Shown: positions 40,302-49,222, counted from the stretch's first letter. The stretch is DNA of 64,000 nucleotides from Ruminococcus flavefaciens (GCF_900119075.1 NZ_FPIP01000003.1:1-64000), one strand, 5' to 3'. The notes: generated from the sequence alone by a model not told the origin. Translations and numbers: made by a program.

Positions 40302-41912
40302 GTGTACAAGGCGCTTTACCGCAAATGGCGACCAATGACATTCGACGACGTCATATCCCAGCAATACACCACAGAAGCTCTGAAAAACCAGATAATCAGC
40401 GGAAAGACCGCCCATGCATACCTTTTCACAGGTTCACGCGGTACAGGTAAGACCACCTGCGCCCGTATCCTTGCAAAAGCCGTCAACTGCCGCAATATGA
40501 AAAACGGCAATCCCTGTCTCGAATGCGACATCTGCCGCGACGCAGACAGCGGAGCTCTTACCGATATCGTTGAGATAGACGCGGCTTCAAACAACGGCGT
40601 AGACAATATCCGCGACCTGCGCGACGCGGCAGTTTATACTCCCGAGCGCGGCGCATACAAGATATACATTATCGACGAGGTGCATATGCTCTCCGCAGGC
40701 GCATTCAACGCCCTGCTGAAAATTATGGAGGAGCCGCCCCCGTATGTGAAATTCATTCTCGCAACTACCGAGATACACAAAGTTCCTGCAACTATCGTCT
40801 CACGCTGTCAGCGCTACGATTTCCGCAGGATAAAGGCGGAGGACATTGCCGCCAGAATAAGCTATATCGCCCAGCAGGAGGAGCTGAACCTCACCGAGGA
40901 CGGCGCGGCTATGATAGCAAAGCTTGCCGACGGCGGTATGCGTGACGCGGTATCCCTTCTTGACCAGTGCTCGGTGTGCGCGGAGGTCATAAACGCCGAG
41001 GCTGTTTCCAATGCCGCAGGTATCGCAGGCAGAGACTACCTCTATGATATGCTTGACGCCGTATCGGACTCCGATACTCCAAAGGCGTTATCCATAACCG
41101 CAGACCTCTACGATATGTCAAAGGACCTCACAAGGCTCTGCGAGGAGCTCATAACACAGCTCCGAAACGTTATGCTCATAAAGGCCTCTCCCGATACGGC
41201 AGACAAGCTCATAGTTTGTATGCCCGACGAGCTGGAACGCTTAAAGGCTATCGCGGAAAAGTCCGACCTGCCTACGGTCATGGACAGGCTCTCAGCTTTG
41301 CAGGAGTGCCGTGAGCGTATGCAAAGGGCTATGAATAAGCGCGTAGAGTTCGAGATGTCTCTCATAAAGCTCTGCGGAAATGTAAAGAATACAACAGAAA
41401 GTATTGACAATTCTGAAATATATGATAAAATAAAACAGTTGGAGGATAAGATAAACACCGTCCCGAGAGCTGTTCCCGCGGCTGGCAAGCCTGCCGAGGA
41501 AAAGCCCGAGGTGCTTGAAGCAAGCGCCGTTCCTGCGGACGAGAAAATTGTTCCCACCATTGATATCAAGAAGCTCAAGCCCGAGGACATTATCCCCTGC
41601 GAACGCTGGAACGAAGTTCTCGACGAGTTCAGGAATATCAATCCTGCCGTTGCAGGAAGCCTTGACGGCTCTTTTGCAGGTACAGCAGGAAACTACATCT
41701 TTATCACAGCTCAGAACCGCTTCTTTATGGAGCTTTTCAAGGTCAAGGAGAACGCGAATTCCCTCGGTGCGGCTATCGCAAACGTACTGGGACAGCGCTT
41801 CATAATCAAGGCAAGGTGCGCCACAACTGTTGCGGAGCAGAAAAACCTCGCCGAGAGCCTTATAAAAAAGGCTATGGACAGCCAGATAGAGACTGCGGTG
41901 GAGAATCAGTAA
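40302..41912 (+). CDS. dnaX: DNA polymerase III subunits gamma/tau
   Basis: 536-aa clamp-loader ATPase. YKALYRKWRPMTFDDVISQ opens the AAA+ domain; Walker A FTGSRGTGKTTCARIL; zinc site CRNMKNGNPCLECDIC; Walker B YIIDEVHMLSAGAFNALLK; sensor/SRC region TIVSRCQRYDFRR. Domain III and a C-terminal tau-like part (HxLRNVMLIK and the end ~150 aa) follow. GTG at 40302 is chosen: AAAGGAGGAAAGG is directly upstream and the family starts here. No programmed frameshift site stands out. Confidence 0.96.
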   Translation: MYKALYRKWRPMTFDDVISQQYTTEALKNQIISGKTAHAYLFTGSRGTGKTTCARILAKAVNCRNMKNGNPCLECDICRDADSGALTDIVEIDAASNNGVDNIRDLRDAAVYTPERGAYKIYIIDEVHMLSAGAFNALLKIMEEPPPYVKFILATTEIHKVPATIVSRCQRYDFRRIKAEDIAARISYIAQQEELNLTEDGAAMIAKLADGGMRDAVSLLDQCSVCAEVINAEAVSNAAGIAGRDYLYDMLDAVSDSDTPKALSITADLYDMSKDLTRLCEELITQLRNVMLIKASPDTADKLIVCMPDELERLKAIAEKSDLPTVMDRLSALQECRERMQRAMNKRVEFEMSLIKLCGNVKNTTESIDNSEIYDKIKQLEDKINTVPRAVPAAGKPAEEKPEVLEASAVPADEKIVPTIDIKKLKPEDIIPCERWNEVLDEFRNINPAVAGSLDGSFAGTAGNYIFITAQNRFFMELFKVKENANSLGAAIANVLGQRFIIKARCATTVAEQKNLAESLIKKAMDSQIETAVENQ

Positions 41913-41956
41913 GTTTAAAAGCAAATATGATTTGGTTCAGCTTGAAAAACGGTTTT

Positions 41957-42130
41957 ACCTAAGAAAGGGATTCCAAAGGGACTGTGTTCCTTTGGCAGAG
42001 TCCAGAGGCAGCGCCTCTGGCGGGTTTGGGCAGAGCCCAAATATCGAAGGCGCTTCGCAAAGGGTGAATCAAAAAACAGTCCGGCGGACTGTTTTTTGAG
42101 AGGGAACGCCTTGCAAGTTAAGGCGTTCCC
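41957..42130. repeat. Inverted hairpin mosaic between dnaX and ebfC
   Basis: Same modules as at 1.2, 5.9, 16.2 and 47.5 kb but in reverse: GGGATTCCAAAGGGACTGTG with TTCCTTTGG, then CAGAGGCAGCGCCTCTG, TTTGGGCAGAGCCCAAA, the GAAGGCGCTTC piece, AAAACAGTCCGGCGGACTGTTTT and a GGGAACGCCTTG/AAGGCGTTCCC hairpin. It makes up the 306-bp gap within an otherwise conserved operon. Confidence 0.82.
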
Positions 42131-42218
42131 TTAAAATACGTTTATGGACAGACTGAAACAAGAATAATTTGCTTTATATAAAACATAGAAACTAATATTT
42201 TCAAAGGAGAATTTTAAA

Positions 42219-42569
42219 ATGAAAGCAAGAATACCTAAGAATATCAACGGCGGCGGCGCTCAGAACATGAACCAGATGATAAAGCAGGCTCAGAAGATGC
42301 AGGATCAGATCACTGAGCTTCAGGAGGATATCGAGGGAAGAGAGTTCTCTGCTACAGCTGGCGGCGGCGCAGTTGAAGTAACTATCACAGGCAAGAAGAC
42401 TATCAAGTCTCTCACACTCAAGCCCGAGGTAGTTGATCCCGAGGATATCGATATGCTTCAGGACCTCATCATCAGCGCTGTAAACGAAGCTATCAACAAC
42501 GTTGAGACTACAACAGAGGCTGAAATGAGCAAGATCACAGGCGGAGTATCTCTCCCCGGTCTTTTCTGA
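42219..42569 (+). CDS. ebfC: Nucleoid-associated protein, YbaB/EbfC family
   Basis: 116-aa dimeric DNA-binding protein. MNQMIKQAQKMQDQITELQE forms the long helix, EFSATAGGGAVEVTITGKKT the central strand with the family glycines, LKPEVVDPEDIDMLQDLIIS and AVNEAINNVETTTEAEMSKI the dimer helices, with a GGVSLPGLF ending. The N-terminal KARIPKNINGGGAQN is slightly extended. Located between dnaX and recR as usual. AAAGGAGAATTTT precedes the ATG. Confidence 0.95.
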   Translation: MKARIPKNINGGGAQNMNQMIKQAQKMQDQITELQEDIEGREFSATAGGGAVEVTITGKKTIKSLTLKPEVVDPEDIDMLQDLIISAVNEAINNVETTTEAEMSKITGGVSLPGLF

Positions 42570-42575
42570 TAAATA

Positions 42576-43178
42576 ATGGCGGATCATAACGCGCTGCCGC
42601 TGGTCATACTGGCGGAGAAGTTCGCGTCGCTGCCCGGTATCGGCATGAAATCTGCCCAGAGACTTGCGTATCACGTAATGTCTATGGATACCGAAGCGGT
42701 GGAGGACTTCGCAAAGGCGCTCATCGACGCAAAGAAAAACGTTCACTGCTGTAAGTGCTGCCAGAATCTCACAGAGAGGGACATCTGCCCTATCTGCGAC
42801 GATCCCGAGCGCGACAGGAGCGTTATTTGTGTAGTCGAGAACCCCAAGGACGTTACAGCCTTTGAGCGTACCAGAGAGTACGGCGGCGTGTACCATGTGC
42901 TCCACGGACTGCTGTCCCCTATGGACGGCATAACTCCCGATAAGCTCCGCGTAAAGGAGCTTCTTGCGAGGATAGCCGAGGGCGGTGTGGAAGAGGTCAT
43001 CATGGCTACCAATCCCACTGTAGAGGGCGACGCAACGGCGATGTATATAGCAGGACTTTTAAAGCCTATGGGCATAAAGGTCACAAGGCTTGCATTCGGA
43101 CTTCCCGTGGGCGGTATACTTGAATATGCCGACGAGGTAACGCTGTTCAAGGCGCTGGAAAATCGAAATGATATGTAA
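42576..43178 (+). CDS. recR: Recombination protein RecR
   Basis: 200-aa DNA-clamp protein of the RecFOR pathway. LAEKFASLPGIGMKSAQRLA is the helix-hairpin-helix; CCKCCQNLTERDICPIC binds zinc; VICVVENPKDVTAFERT and the EVIMATNPTVEGDATAMYIA block form the Toprim domain; the Walker-like RLAFGLPVGGILEYADEVTL ends the protein. The ATG is 6 nt after the ebfC stop with no good ribosome site, so translation is probably coupled. Confidence 0.96.
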   Translation: MADHNALPLVILAEKFASLPGIGMKSAQRLAYHVMSMDTEAVEDFAKALIDAKKNVHCCKCCQNLTERDICPICDDPERDRSVICVVENPKDVTAFERTREYGGVYHVLHGLLSPMDGITPDKLRVKELLARIAEGGVEEVIMATNPTVEGDATAMYIAGLLKPMGIKVTRLAFGLPVGGILEYADEVTLFKALENRNDM

Positions 43179-43205
43179 AAAAGTGGGCAAATGCCCACTT
43201 TTTTT
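43177..43205 (+). terminator. recR terminator
   Basis: AAAAAAGTGGGC and GCCCACTTTTTTT flank a 5-nt loop directly after the recR stop codon; T7 run. Confidence 0.93.
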
Positions 43206-43210
43206 AGCCT

Positions 43211-43233
43211 GTAGGGGCGGATATTATCCGCCC
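43211..43233 (+). repeat. REP palindrome after the recR terminator
   Basis: GTAG plus GGGCGGATATTATCCGCCC, the commonest stem in this window. Confidence 0.8.
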
Positions 43234-43264
43234 GTGCCTGATTAAAAGCTAACGCTGAAAGTGG

Positions 43265-43293
43265 TTGACAAAAACAGGAGTTTTGGTTATAAT
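43265..43293 (+). promoter_or_regulatory. Promoter of the first cyclophilin gene
   Basis: TTGACA, 17 nt, TATAAT. Confidence 0.82.
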
Positions 43294-43325
43294 AAAGGGG
43301 TATATGCTTAGGAAAGGACTATTTT

Positions 43326-44132
43326 ATGCTGAAAAAGAATAATGTTGTCAGACTCGTTCTGATATTTACTCTTATAATGGGCGTTTCATCACTGGTGGTA
43401 ATGCTCAGCAATACCCTTATGGCACGTAACAACAGCTATATCACCGTTGACGCCGAGACTATGAAGCTGGTACAGCTTGATCCCCCGAAGGACGGCGATC
43501 CTATCGCTATCGTGGACACTGATCTCGGAGAATACCGCTTCGTGCTCTATCCGCAGTATTCCCCCAACGCCGTGGCGAATTTCACGGAGCTTGCAAAGCA
43601 GGGCTACTACAATGACACCTATGTTTTCCATTCGGAGAGCGGCGTGTACTCGGCGGCTGGAGCTCCCAACAAAAACGGCAGTGCCAATGATAATTCCCAT
43701 GAGCTGGTGGAGAGAGAGCTTCATCAGGACTTATGGCCTTTCAAGGGCGCTGTTCTTGCCATGAATACCACTGTCAAGAAGAGCTTCAAACAGAAATTCC
43801 TCGGCGGCGGCACATATTACAACGGAAGCCGCTTTATGACGCTGAATACCGTGAAATTCAACGACGAATTCAAGAAGGAGCTCAAGGACTACTCCGAGAG
43901 CGAAAAGCTTGCCGACGCCTTTATCGAGCACGGCGGAGTGCCCAATTTCTCACAGCAGATAACCGTAATTGGTCAGACCTATAAGGGTATGGACGTTGTC
44001 GAGAAGCTTGCAGATCTTGAAGCGCAGGAAATGGGCGTCTATAAAGTCCCCGTAAAGGACGTGAAGATAAAAACCGTCACTATCAGCACATATTCCGCAG
44101 CTGAAGAAGCAAAGACAGAATCTGAAAAATAA
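43326..44132 (+). CDS. Membrane-anchored cyclophilin-type peptidyl-prolyl isomerase
   Basis: 268 aa. An N-terminal membrane anchor (VRLVLIFTLIMGVSSLVVML) precedes a cyclophilin-like domain: IAIVDTDLGEYRFVLYPQYS, VANFTELAKQGYYNDTYVFH and a C-terminal QQITVIGQTYKGMDVVEKLA. Compared with standard cyclophilins (FHRVI..FMIQGGD) the active-site stretch is divergent: FHSESGVYSAAGAPNKNGSA lacks the catalytic Arg. It may be a chaperone-like relic or an altered isomerase. Neighbour of a tandem cyclophilin lipoprotein, so likely involved in folding exported proteins. Confidence 0.85.
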   Translation: MLKKNNVVRLVLIFTLIMGVSSLVVMLSNTLMARNNSYITVDAETMKLVQLDPPKDGDPIAIVDTDLGEYRFVLYPQYSPNAVANFTELAKQGYYNDTYVFHSESGVYSAAGAPNKNGSANDNSHELVERELHQDLWPFKGAVLAMNTTVKKSFKQKFLGGGTYYNGSRFMTLNTVKFNDEFKKELKDYSESEKLADAFIEHGGVPNFSQQITVIGQTYKGMDVVEKLADLEAQEMGVYKVPVKDVKIKTVTISTYSAAEEAKTESEK

Positions 44133-44215
44133 CAGTATACCGTTGCTTTTAGGAAGAAATCACCATGTTTTAACTGCCGTGATTGTCTGAAAAATACAAA
44201 AAATTATGAAAACAC

Positions 44216-44244
44216 TTTACAAAACGGTTTTTGTGGTGTATAAT
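44216..44244 (+). promoter_or_regulatory. Promoter of the tandem cyclophilin gene
   Basis: TTTACA, 17 nt, TATAAT, about 80 nt before the start codon. Confidence 0.72.
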
Positions 44245-44322
44245 ATATAAGTTGAAGTATAGTTTTTTGTTCTGTTTTGAACATACTATTCATATAGTTT
44301 CACGTTTTCAAGGAGTGAAATC

Positions 44323-45837
44323 ATGTTTAGAAGAATCATTGCAGGCGTTTTCTGCATGGCTCTTGTATTCTCGTCTCTTACATCATGCGGCAAGAATATC
44401 AAGGAAAACGGCGGTTCTGCTTCTGACACCTCAGGTACATCGAGCTCTGCCGAGATCGGTACTACAGAGGCGGCAACAGAGCCCGTTACAGCAGAAAATG
44501 TTGATATAGCCAATTTTACAGCTCCGCAGAAGGGCGATACCATAATCACTATGAATATCAAGGATTATGGTGAGGTAAAGTTCAGGCTCTTCCCCGAATA
44601 TGCGGACAAGGGCGTTGAGAACTTCGTTGAGCTGGCTAAAAAGGGCTACTACAACGGACTCAAGTTCCACAGAGTTATCAAGGACTTCATGATACAGGGC
44701 GGCGATCCCGAAGGCACAGGAATGGGCGGCGAAAGCGTCTGGGGCGGCAAGTTTGACGGCGGCTCGGATCCACACCTTATCCACTGTGCAGGCGCTCTTG
44801 CTTACGCAAACAGCGGCGGAACAGCTACTGACGGAAGCCAGTTCTATGTGGTAACAGGTACTGTTCCGACAGATCAGAACTTCGAGGACTTTGCGGCGGC
44901 AGGATATGCTTTCTCCGACAACGCAAAGGCTATATATAAAAAGGTCGGCGGTGCGCCGTGGCTGGACGGAAATTATACCGTTTTCGGTCAGGTCATCGAC
45001 GGACTCGATGTTATATTCAAGGTACAGAACGTAGCGGTAGACGCTCAGAGCAGTATGCCTTACAGAGATGTTATCGTTGAATCCGTTACTGTAGGCGAGT
45101 ATAACGGCGAGGATATACACTGGTATCTCGACGAGTACGAAAAGTTCGACGGCGAGGCTATCAGACAGGCTACAGGCAAGGAAAATCTCTCAATAGCCAA
45201 CTTTACAGCTCCAAAAGAGGGCGAAAAGGTAGTTTCCATGAAGCTCAAGGGCTATGACGGAGAGATAAAGATAAAGCTCTTCCCCGAGTATGCGGAAAAG
45301 GGAGTTCCAAGCTTCCTTGAGCACGCTGAAAAGGGATATTATGACGGTCTTACATTCCACAGAGTTATCAAGGACTTCATGATACAGGGCGGCGATCCGA
45401 AGGGTGACGGTACAGGCGGCGAGTCCATATACGAAAAGGGCTTTGACGACGGTGCAGATTCTCACCTTATCCATGCCGCAGGAGCTGTTGCATATGCAAA
45501 CAGCGGCTCTACTGCTTCAAGCGGAAGCCAGTTCTACATCGTTACAGGTCAGAAGTATGACGCAGACCAGATTAAACAGCTGGAGGACGGCGGTTATTTC
45601 TTCACCGAAAACGAAAAGGAGATATACTCAAAGAACGGCGGCGCTCCGTGGCTGGACGGCAATTATACTATCTTCGGTCAGGTATTCGACGGACTTGATA
45701 TCGTATTCGATGTCCAGAACGTTGAGGTAGACGGCAGTGATAAGCCAACCAAGGACGTTACCATAGAGTACGTTAAGGTTTCGGAATATAAGGGCGAACC
45801 TGTTCGCTTTGATATTTCCGATTACGATAAAAACTAA
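44323..45837 (+). CDS. Lipoprotein with two cyclophilin (PPIase) domains
   Basis: 504 aa. Lipoprotein signal ending SLTSCGK, Ser/Thr-rich linker, then two homologous cyclophilin domains (~65-270 and ~290-495). Each keeps the active-site run: FHRVIKDFMIQGGDPEGTGM with DGSQFYVVTG in the first and FHRVIKDFMIQGGDPKGDGT with SGSQFYIVTG in the second. Both end with WLDGNYTVFGQV or WLDGNYTIFGQV. The duplication is internal and the halves are about 60-70% alike by eye. It should assist folding of secreted proteins on the outer membrane-leaflet side. Confidence 0.93.
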   Translation: MFRRIIAGVFCMALVFSSLTSCGKNIKENGGSASDTSGTSSSAEIGTTEAATEPVTAENVDIANFTAPQKGDTIITMNIKDYGEVKFRLFPEYADKGVENFVELAKKGYYNGLKFHRVIKDFMIQGGDPEGTGMGGESVWGGKFDGGSDPHLIHCAGALAYANSGGTATDGSQFYVVTGTVPTDQNFEDFAAAGYAFSDNAKAIYKKVGGAPWLDGNYTVFGQVIDGLDVIFKVQNVAVDAQSSMPYRDVIVESVTVGEYNGEDIHWYLDEYEKFDGEAIRQATGKENLSIANFTAPKEGEKVVSMKLKGYDGEIKIKLFPEYAEKGVPSFLEHAEKGYYDGLTFHRVIKDFMIQGGDPKGDGTGGESIYEKGFDDGADSHLIHAAGAVAYANSGSTASSGSQFYIVTGQKYDADQIKQLEDGGYFFTENEKEIYSKNGGAPWLDGNYTIFGQVFDGLDIVFDVQNVEVDGSDKPTKDVTIEYVKVSEYKGEPVRFDISDYDKN

Positions 45838-45948
45838 TTATTCAGCAAAATCCCAAATTGTGTAAATTGCCGGCGTCTTATGCCGGGGAACAAAAGAAAG
45901 AAATTCGGGAAAAGATAAAGATACCCGAAAAATAAGGAGAGAAAATAT

Positions 45949-47253
45949 TTGGATAAGTTTGTTGTAAAAGGCGGAAGACGCCTTGAGGGTGAAGTCACAA
46001 TAAGCGGTGCCAAGAATGCGGCTGTAGCTATTCTTCCCGCAGTTATTCTTTCAGATGAACCATGTATCGTAGAAAATGTACCCTACATCAGCGATGTCAG
46101 AATCTGTATCCAGATCCTTAAGGAAATGGGTGCACAGGTCGAGAATATAGGCAAGGACGCCTACAGGATCGATCCTACTACAATAGACAAGTTCTGCGTA
46201 CCTTATGAGTATGCAAGAAAGATGCGTGCTTCGTATTATTTCCTTGGAGCGCTCCTCGGAAAGTTCAATAAGGCAAGAGTTTCCATGCCAGGCGGATGTC
46301 CATTGGGCGACCGTCCTATCGACCAGCATTTAAAGGCTTTCACAGCTCTCGGTGCGAATTACAGCCTCAGTCAGGGCATGATAGATCTTACTGCAAACAA
46401 GCTCAGCGGAAATCAGATATTCTTCGACGTTGTCACTGTCGGAGCTACTATGAACGCTATGCTTGCGGCTGTAAAGGCAGAGGGACTCACAGTCATCGAG
46501 AATGCGGCTAAGGAGCCACATATCGTTGACCTTGCAAACTTCCTCAACTCTATGGGAGCTAACATCATGGGTGCAGGTACAGACGTTATCAAGATAAGAG
46601 GCGTCGAGCACCTCCACGGTACTACCTACGCTGTTATCCCCGACCAGATAGAGGCAGGCACTTTCATGGTTGCAGTTGCCGCTACAAAGGGCGACGTGCT
46701 CATAAAGAACGTAATCCCGAAACATCTTGAGTCGATCACAAAGAAGCTTGAAAAGATCGGCGTGAACATAGAACAGTTCGACGACAGTATTAGAGTATGG
46801 GTTGACGGTCCTCTTGTGAAGACCAACATCAAGACAGCTCCGCACCCCGGATTCCCTACTGATATGCAGTCTCAGATAGCTACGCTTCTCTGTCTTGCAG
46901 AGGGTACAAGCATTATCACCGAAAATATCTGGGAACAGCGTTTCCGCTATGTTGACGAGCTCAGAAGAATGGGCGCAGATATCACAGTAAACGGCAAGGT
47001 TGCTCTTATCGAGGGCACAGGCAAGCTTATGGGAGCTCCCGTAAAGGCTTGCGACCTGAGAGCAGGCGCTGCGCTGATAATCGCAGGACTTGCTGCAAGC
47101 GGCGTTACCGAGATAGAGGATATCTACCATATCGAGAGAGGTTATGACTGCATGGAGGGCAAGCTTCGTGCGCTGGGCGCCGATATCGAAAAGGTGAGCG
47201 TACCTGATAAGGCTGAGGAAACAAAGCCCGAAAACGATAAGGCTGCTGTTTAA
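45949..47253 (+). CDS. murA: UDP-N-acetylglucosamine 1-carboxyvinyltransferase
   Basis: 434 aa. First committed step of peptidoglycan synthesis (PEP plus UDP-GlcNAc). FVVKGGRRLEGEVTISGAKN and AAVAILPAVI open the enzyme; the catalytic Cys is in RVSMPGGCPLGDRPID; AAKEPHIVDLANFLNSMGAN and HPGFPTDMQSQIATLL follow. Start codon is TTG at 45949, with AAGGAGAGAAAATAT as ribosome site; no ATG fits. The acidic C-terminal tail EETKPENDKAAV is extra. A terminator follows. Confidence 0.96.
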   Translation: MDKFVVKGGRRLEGEVTISGAKNAAVAILPAVILSDEPCIVENVPYISDVRICIQILKEMGAQVENIGKDAYRIDPTTIDKFCVPYEYARKMRASYYFLGALLGKFNKARVSMPGGCPLGDRPIDQHLKAFTALGANYSLSQGMIDLTANKLSGNQIFFDVVTVGATMNAMLAAVKAEGLTVIENAAKEPHIVDLANFLNSMGANIMGAGTDVIKIRGVEHLHGTTYAVIPDQIEAGTFMVAVAATKGDVLIKNVIPKHLESITKKLEKIGVNIEQFDDSIRVWVDGPLVKTNIKTAPHPGFPTDMQSQIATLLCLAEGTSIITENIWEQRFRYVDELRRMGADITVNGKVALIEGTGKLMGAPVKACDLRAGAALIIAGLAASGVTEIEDIYHIERGYDCMEGKLRALGADIEKVSVPDKAEETKPENDKAAV

Positions 47254-47264
47254 TAAGCAATATG

Positions 47265-47293
47265 GCTGCTGCACAGATGTGCGGCAGCTTTTT
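47265..47293 (+). terminator. murA terminator
   Basis: GCTGCTGCACA and TGTGCGGCAGC pair around a 2-nt loop (one G-T pair), followed by TTTTT. Confidence 0.85.
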
Positions 47294-47302
47294 CGTCATT
47301 TT

Positions 47303-47672
47303 GTAGGGGCGCCCTTTGGGCGCCCGTGCCTTACGAAATAACCTCAAATGACCTAATGTAGGGGCGGATATTATCCGCCCGTTAAGGGACGCCCTCTCTT
47401 GCAGGGCGTCCCCTCTTCAAAAACAGTCCACCGGACTGTTTTTGAATTCACCCCTTGCGGAGCGCTTTGTAACTGTGGGGCTTTGCCCCAGGCTAACCGC
47501 CCCAGCCCCTCTGTCGCTTTGCGACATCTCCCCACACTGTGGGGAGTCACCCCACCAGAGGCGCTGCCTCTGACCTTACCGGTACGTCCCCTCTGTCCTT
47601 CGGACATCTCCCCATCTTATGGGGAGTCACTCTGCCAAAGGAACACAGTCCCTTTGGAATCCCATTCATGGG
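47303..47672. repeat. Two REPs and the longest hairpin mosaic, upstream of the MATE gene
   Basis: GTAG REPs at 47303-47325 (stem GGGCGCCC) and 47358-47380 (GGGCGGAT). Then GGGACGCCC hairpin, AAAACAGTCC/GGACTGTTTT, GGGGCTTTGCCCC, one CCCTCTGTC...GGGGAGTCACC module, CAGAGGCGCTGCCTCTG, a second CCCTCTGTC...GGGGAGTCAC module and CCAAAGGAACACAGTCCC. Carries the most modules of the five mosaics. Confidence 0.85.
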
Positions 47673-47714
47673 CTCGGCAAGTAATATAATCGCCACATAA
47701 GAAAAAGGAGATTT

Positions 47715-49055
47715 ATGAAAGATAAAAGTATATATAAAAAATTATTCACCATTGTAGCCCCCATAGCCGTCCAGTATTTCATGATGTCGCTGGTATCGGC
47801 TTCGGACGCCTTTATGCTGGGCTTTATGGATCAGGACTCACTGTCGGCTTCGTCGCTGGCAGGTCAGGTCGCCTTTGTGTACAGCCTGTTTTTTATGGCG
47901 TTCATATCGGGCTGCAACGTCCTTGCGGCTCAGTATTGGGGCAAAAATGACCATACCACCGTCGAGAAGGTACTCGCTCTTACAATGCGGTATTCTCTCC
48001 TTGTGGGAGCTGTTTTTACTCTGGGAGCGCTGTTCTTCCCCGAGCACATCATGCGCTTCTTCACCAACGAGCCCGAGCTCATACGTCTCGGCGGAGTTTA
48101 CCTCCGCACCGTTGCGCTGTCATATGTACTGGCAGGCTTTTCACAGGCGTATTTCGGCATTATGAAGGTCTGCGACTGCGCAAGGCTCAGCTCCCTTATC
48201 GGAAGCCTTTCCGTTGTATTCAACATTGTGGTAAACTGGCTGCTTATTTTCGGTATCGGACCTTTTCCGAAAATGGGCATTTCAGGAGCTGCTTTGGCGA
48301 CAGTCCTTGCGAGAGCCTTTGAGTGCGTGTTTATTCTTGTAGTAATGCTTCGCGGCAAATGTCCGCCTTTGCGCGTGGGTATGCTGTTTCATCTTAATGA
48401 AGCCGTTCTGCACAAAGACTACATAAAATATACCCTGCCGCTTCTGCTGAATCAGCTTGGCTGGGGCGGCGGCGTCACCATGTACTCGGTCATTATGGGC
48501 AGACTCGGCAGCGACGCTGTAGCGGCAAATTCCATTGCAAGCATTGTCAGGAGCATGATAGCAAGCCTCTGCTGGGGAATCGCGGCAGGAGTAGGTATCA
48601 TAATCGGCGGTATGCTGGGCAGAAACGAGATAGAAGAAGCCAAAAAGGCTGGCGGAAAGTTCGTGCGCCTGTCTATACTTATCGGAGCAGGCTCGGGAGT
48701 GGTCATACTTGCGCTGACACCGTTTATTCTCAAAGTAATAACTCTCAACGAGCAGGCGCAGTATTACCTTAAGTATATGATGTTCATGGCGGCTTACTAT
48801 ATCATCGGAAACGCTCTTAATTCAACTGTTATCGGCGGTATCTTCCCTGCCGGCGGAGACACGAAATTCGGCATGATATGCGACATTGTGACGCTCTGGT
48901 GCGTGGTAGTCCCCATGGGTATGATAGGAGCTTTCTGGCTGAAGCTCCCCGTTCTTGCGGTGGCTTTCATACTCACTCTGGACGAGTTTGTAAAAATACC
49001 TGCTGTATACAAACATTACATGAAGTATAAATGGGCGAAGAACATAACCAGATAA
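47715..49055 (+). CDS. MATE family efflux transporter
   Basis: 446 aa, 12 membrane spans in two similar halves. KLFTIVAPIAVQYFMMSLVS, the first-half FMDQDSLSASSLAGQVAFVY and NVLAAQYWGKNDHTTVEKVL, and the second-half TMYSVIMGRLGSDAVAANSI and IIIGGMLGRNEIEEAKKAGG are MATE signatures. It exports cationic drugs or metabolites using Na+ or H+; the substrate is unknown. AAAGGAGATTT precedes the ATG. The gene sits alone behind a multi-hairpin block. Confidence 0.93.
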   Translation: MKDKSIYKKLFTIVAPIAVQYFMMSLVSASDAFMLGFMDQDSLSASSLAGQVAFVYSLFFMAFISGCNVLAAQYWGKNDHTTVEKVLALTMRYSLLVGAVFTLGALFFPEHIMRFFTNEPELIRLGGVYLRTVALSYVLAGFSQAYFGIMKVCDCARLSSLIGSLSVVFNIVVNWLLIFGIGPFPKMGISGAALATVLARAFECVFILVVMLRGKCPPLRVGMLFHLNEAVLHKDYIKYTLPLLLNQLGWGGGVTMYSVIMGRLGSDAVAANSIASIVRSMIASLCWGIAAGVGIIIGGMLGRNEIEEAKKAGGKFVRLSILIGAGSGVVILALTPFILKVITLNEQAQYYLKYMMFMAAYYIIGNALNSTVIGGIFPAGGDTKFGMICDIVTLWCVVVPMGMIGAFWLKLPVLAVAFILTLDEFVKIPAVYKHYMKYKWAKNITR

Positions 49056-49058
49056 TAT

Positions 49059-49191
49059 GTAGGGGCGACGTTCCGTCGCCCGCATAAACATCGGATACTT
49101 GCAAAACGGGCGGATAATATCCGCCCCTACATAAAAAGGCAGTCCATATGGACTGCCTTTTTTCGGGCTGTCGGAGACGCCAGCCCCTACA
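49059..49191. repeat. Three REPs around a terminator
   Basis: GTAG REP with stem GGGCGACG (49059-49081), inverted REP GGGCGGATAATATCCGCCC followed by CTAC (49109-49131) and an inverted REP with stem GGGCTG (49167-49190). Confidence 0.82.
49133..49163 (+). terminator. Terminator after the MATE gene
   Basis: AAAAAGGCAGTCC ATAT GGACTGCCTTTTTT, a perfect stem with loop ATAT. The same stem occurs at 55.3-55.5 kb, where a MITE-like element interrupts its loop. Confidence 0.92.
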
Positions 49192-49195
49192 AAAT

Positions 49196-49222
49196 AAAGG
49201 CGAACCGATAGGTTCGCCTTTT
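49196..49222 (-). terminator. Terminator of the TetR gene
   Basis: AAAGGCGAACC and GGTTCGCCTTT pair around a 4-nt loop. Five heptamers (TTACTAT TTACTAC then TTTCTAC TCACTAC, TTACTTT; 49221-49255) run from here into the stop codon. Confidence 0.85.
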
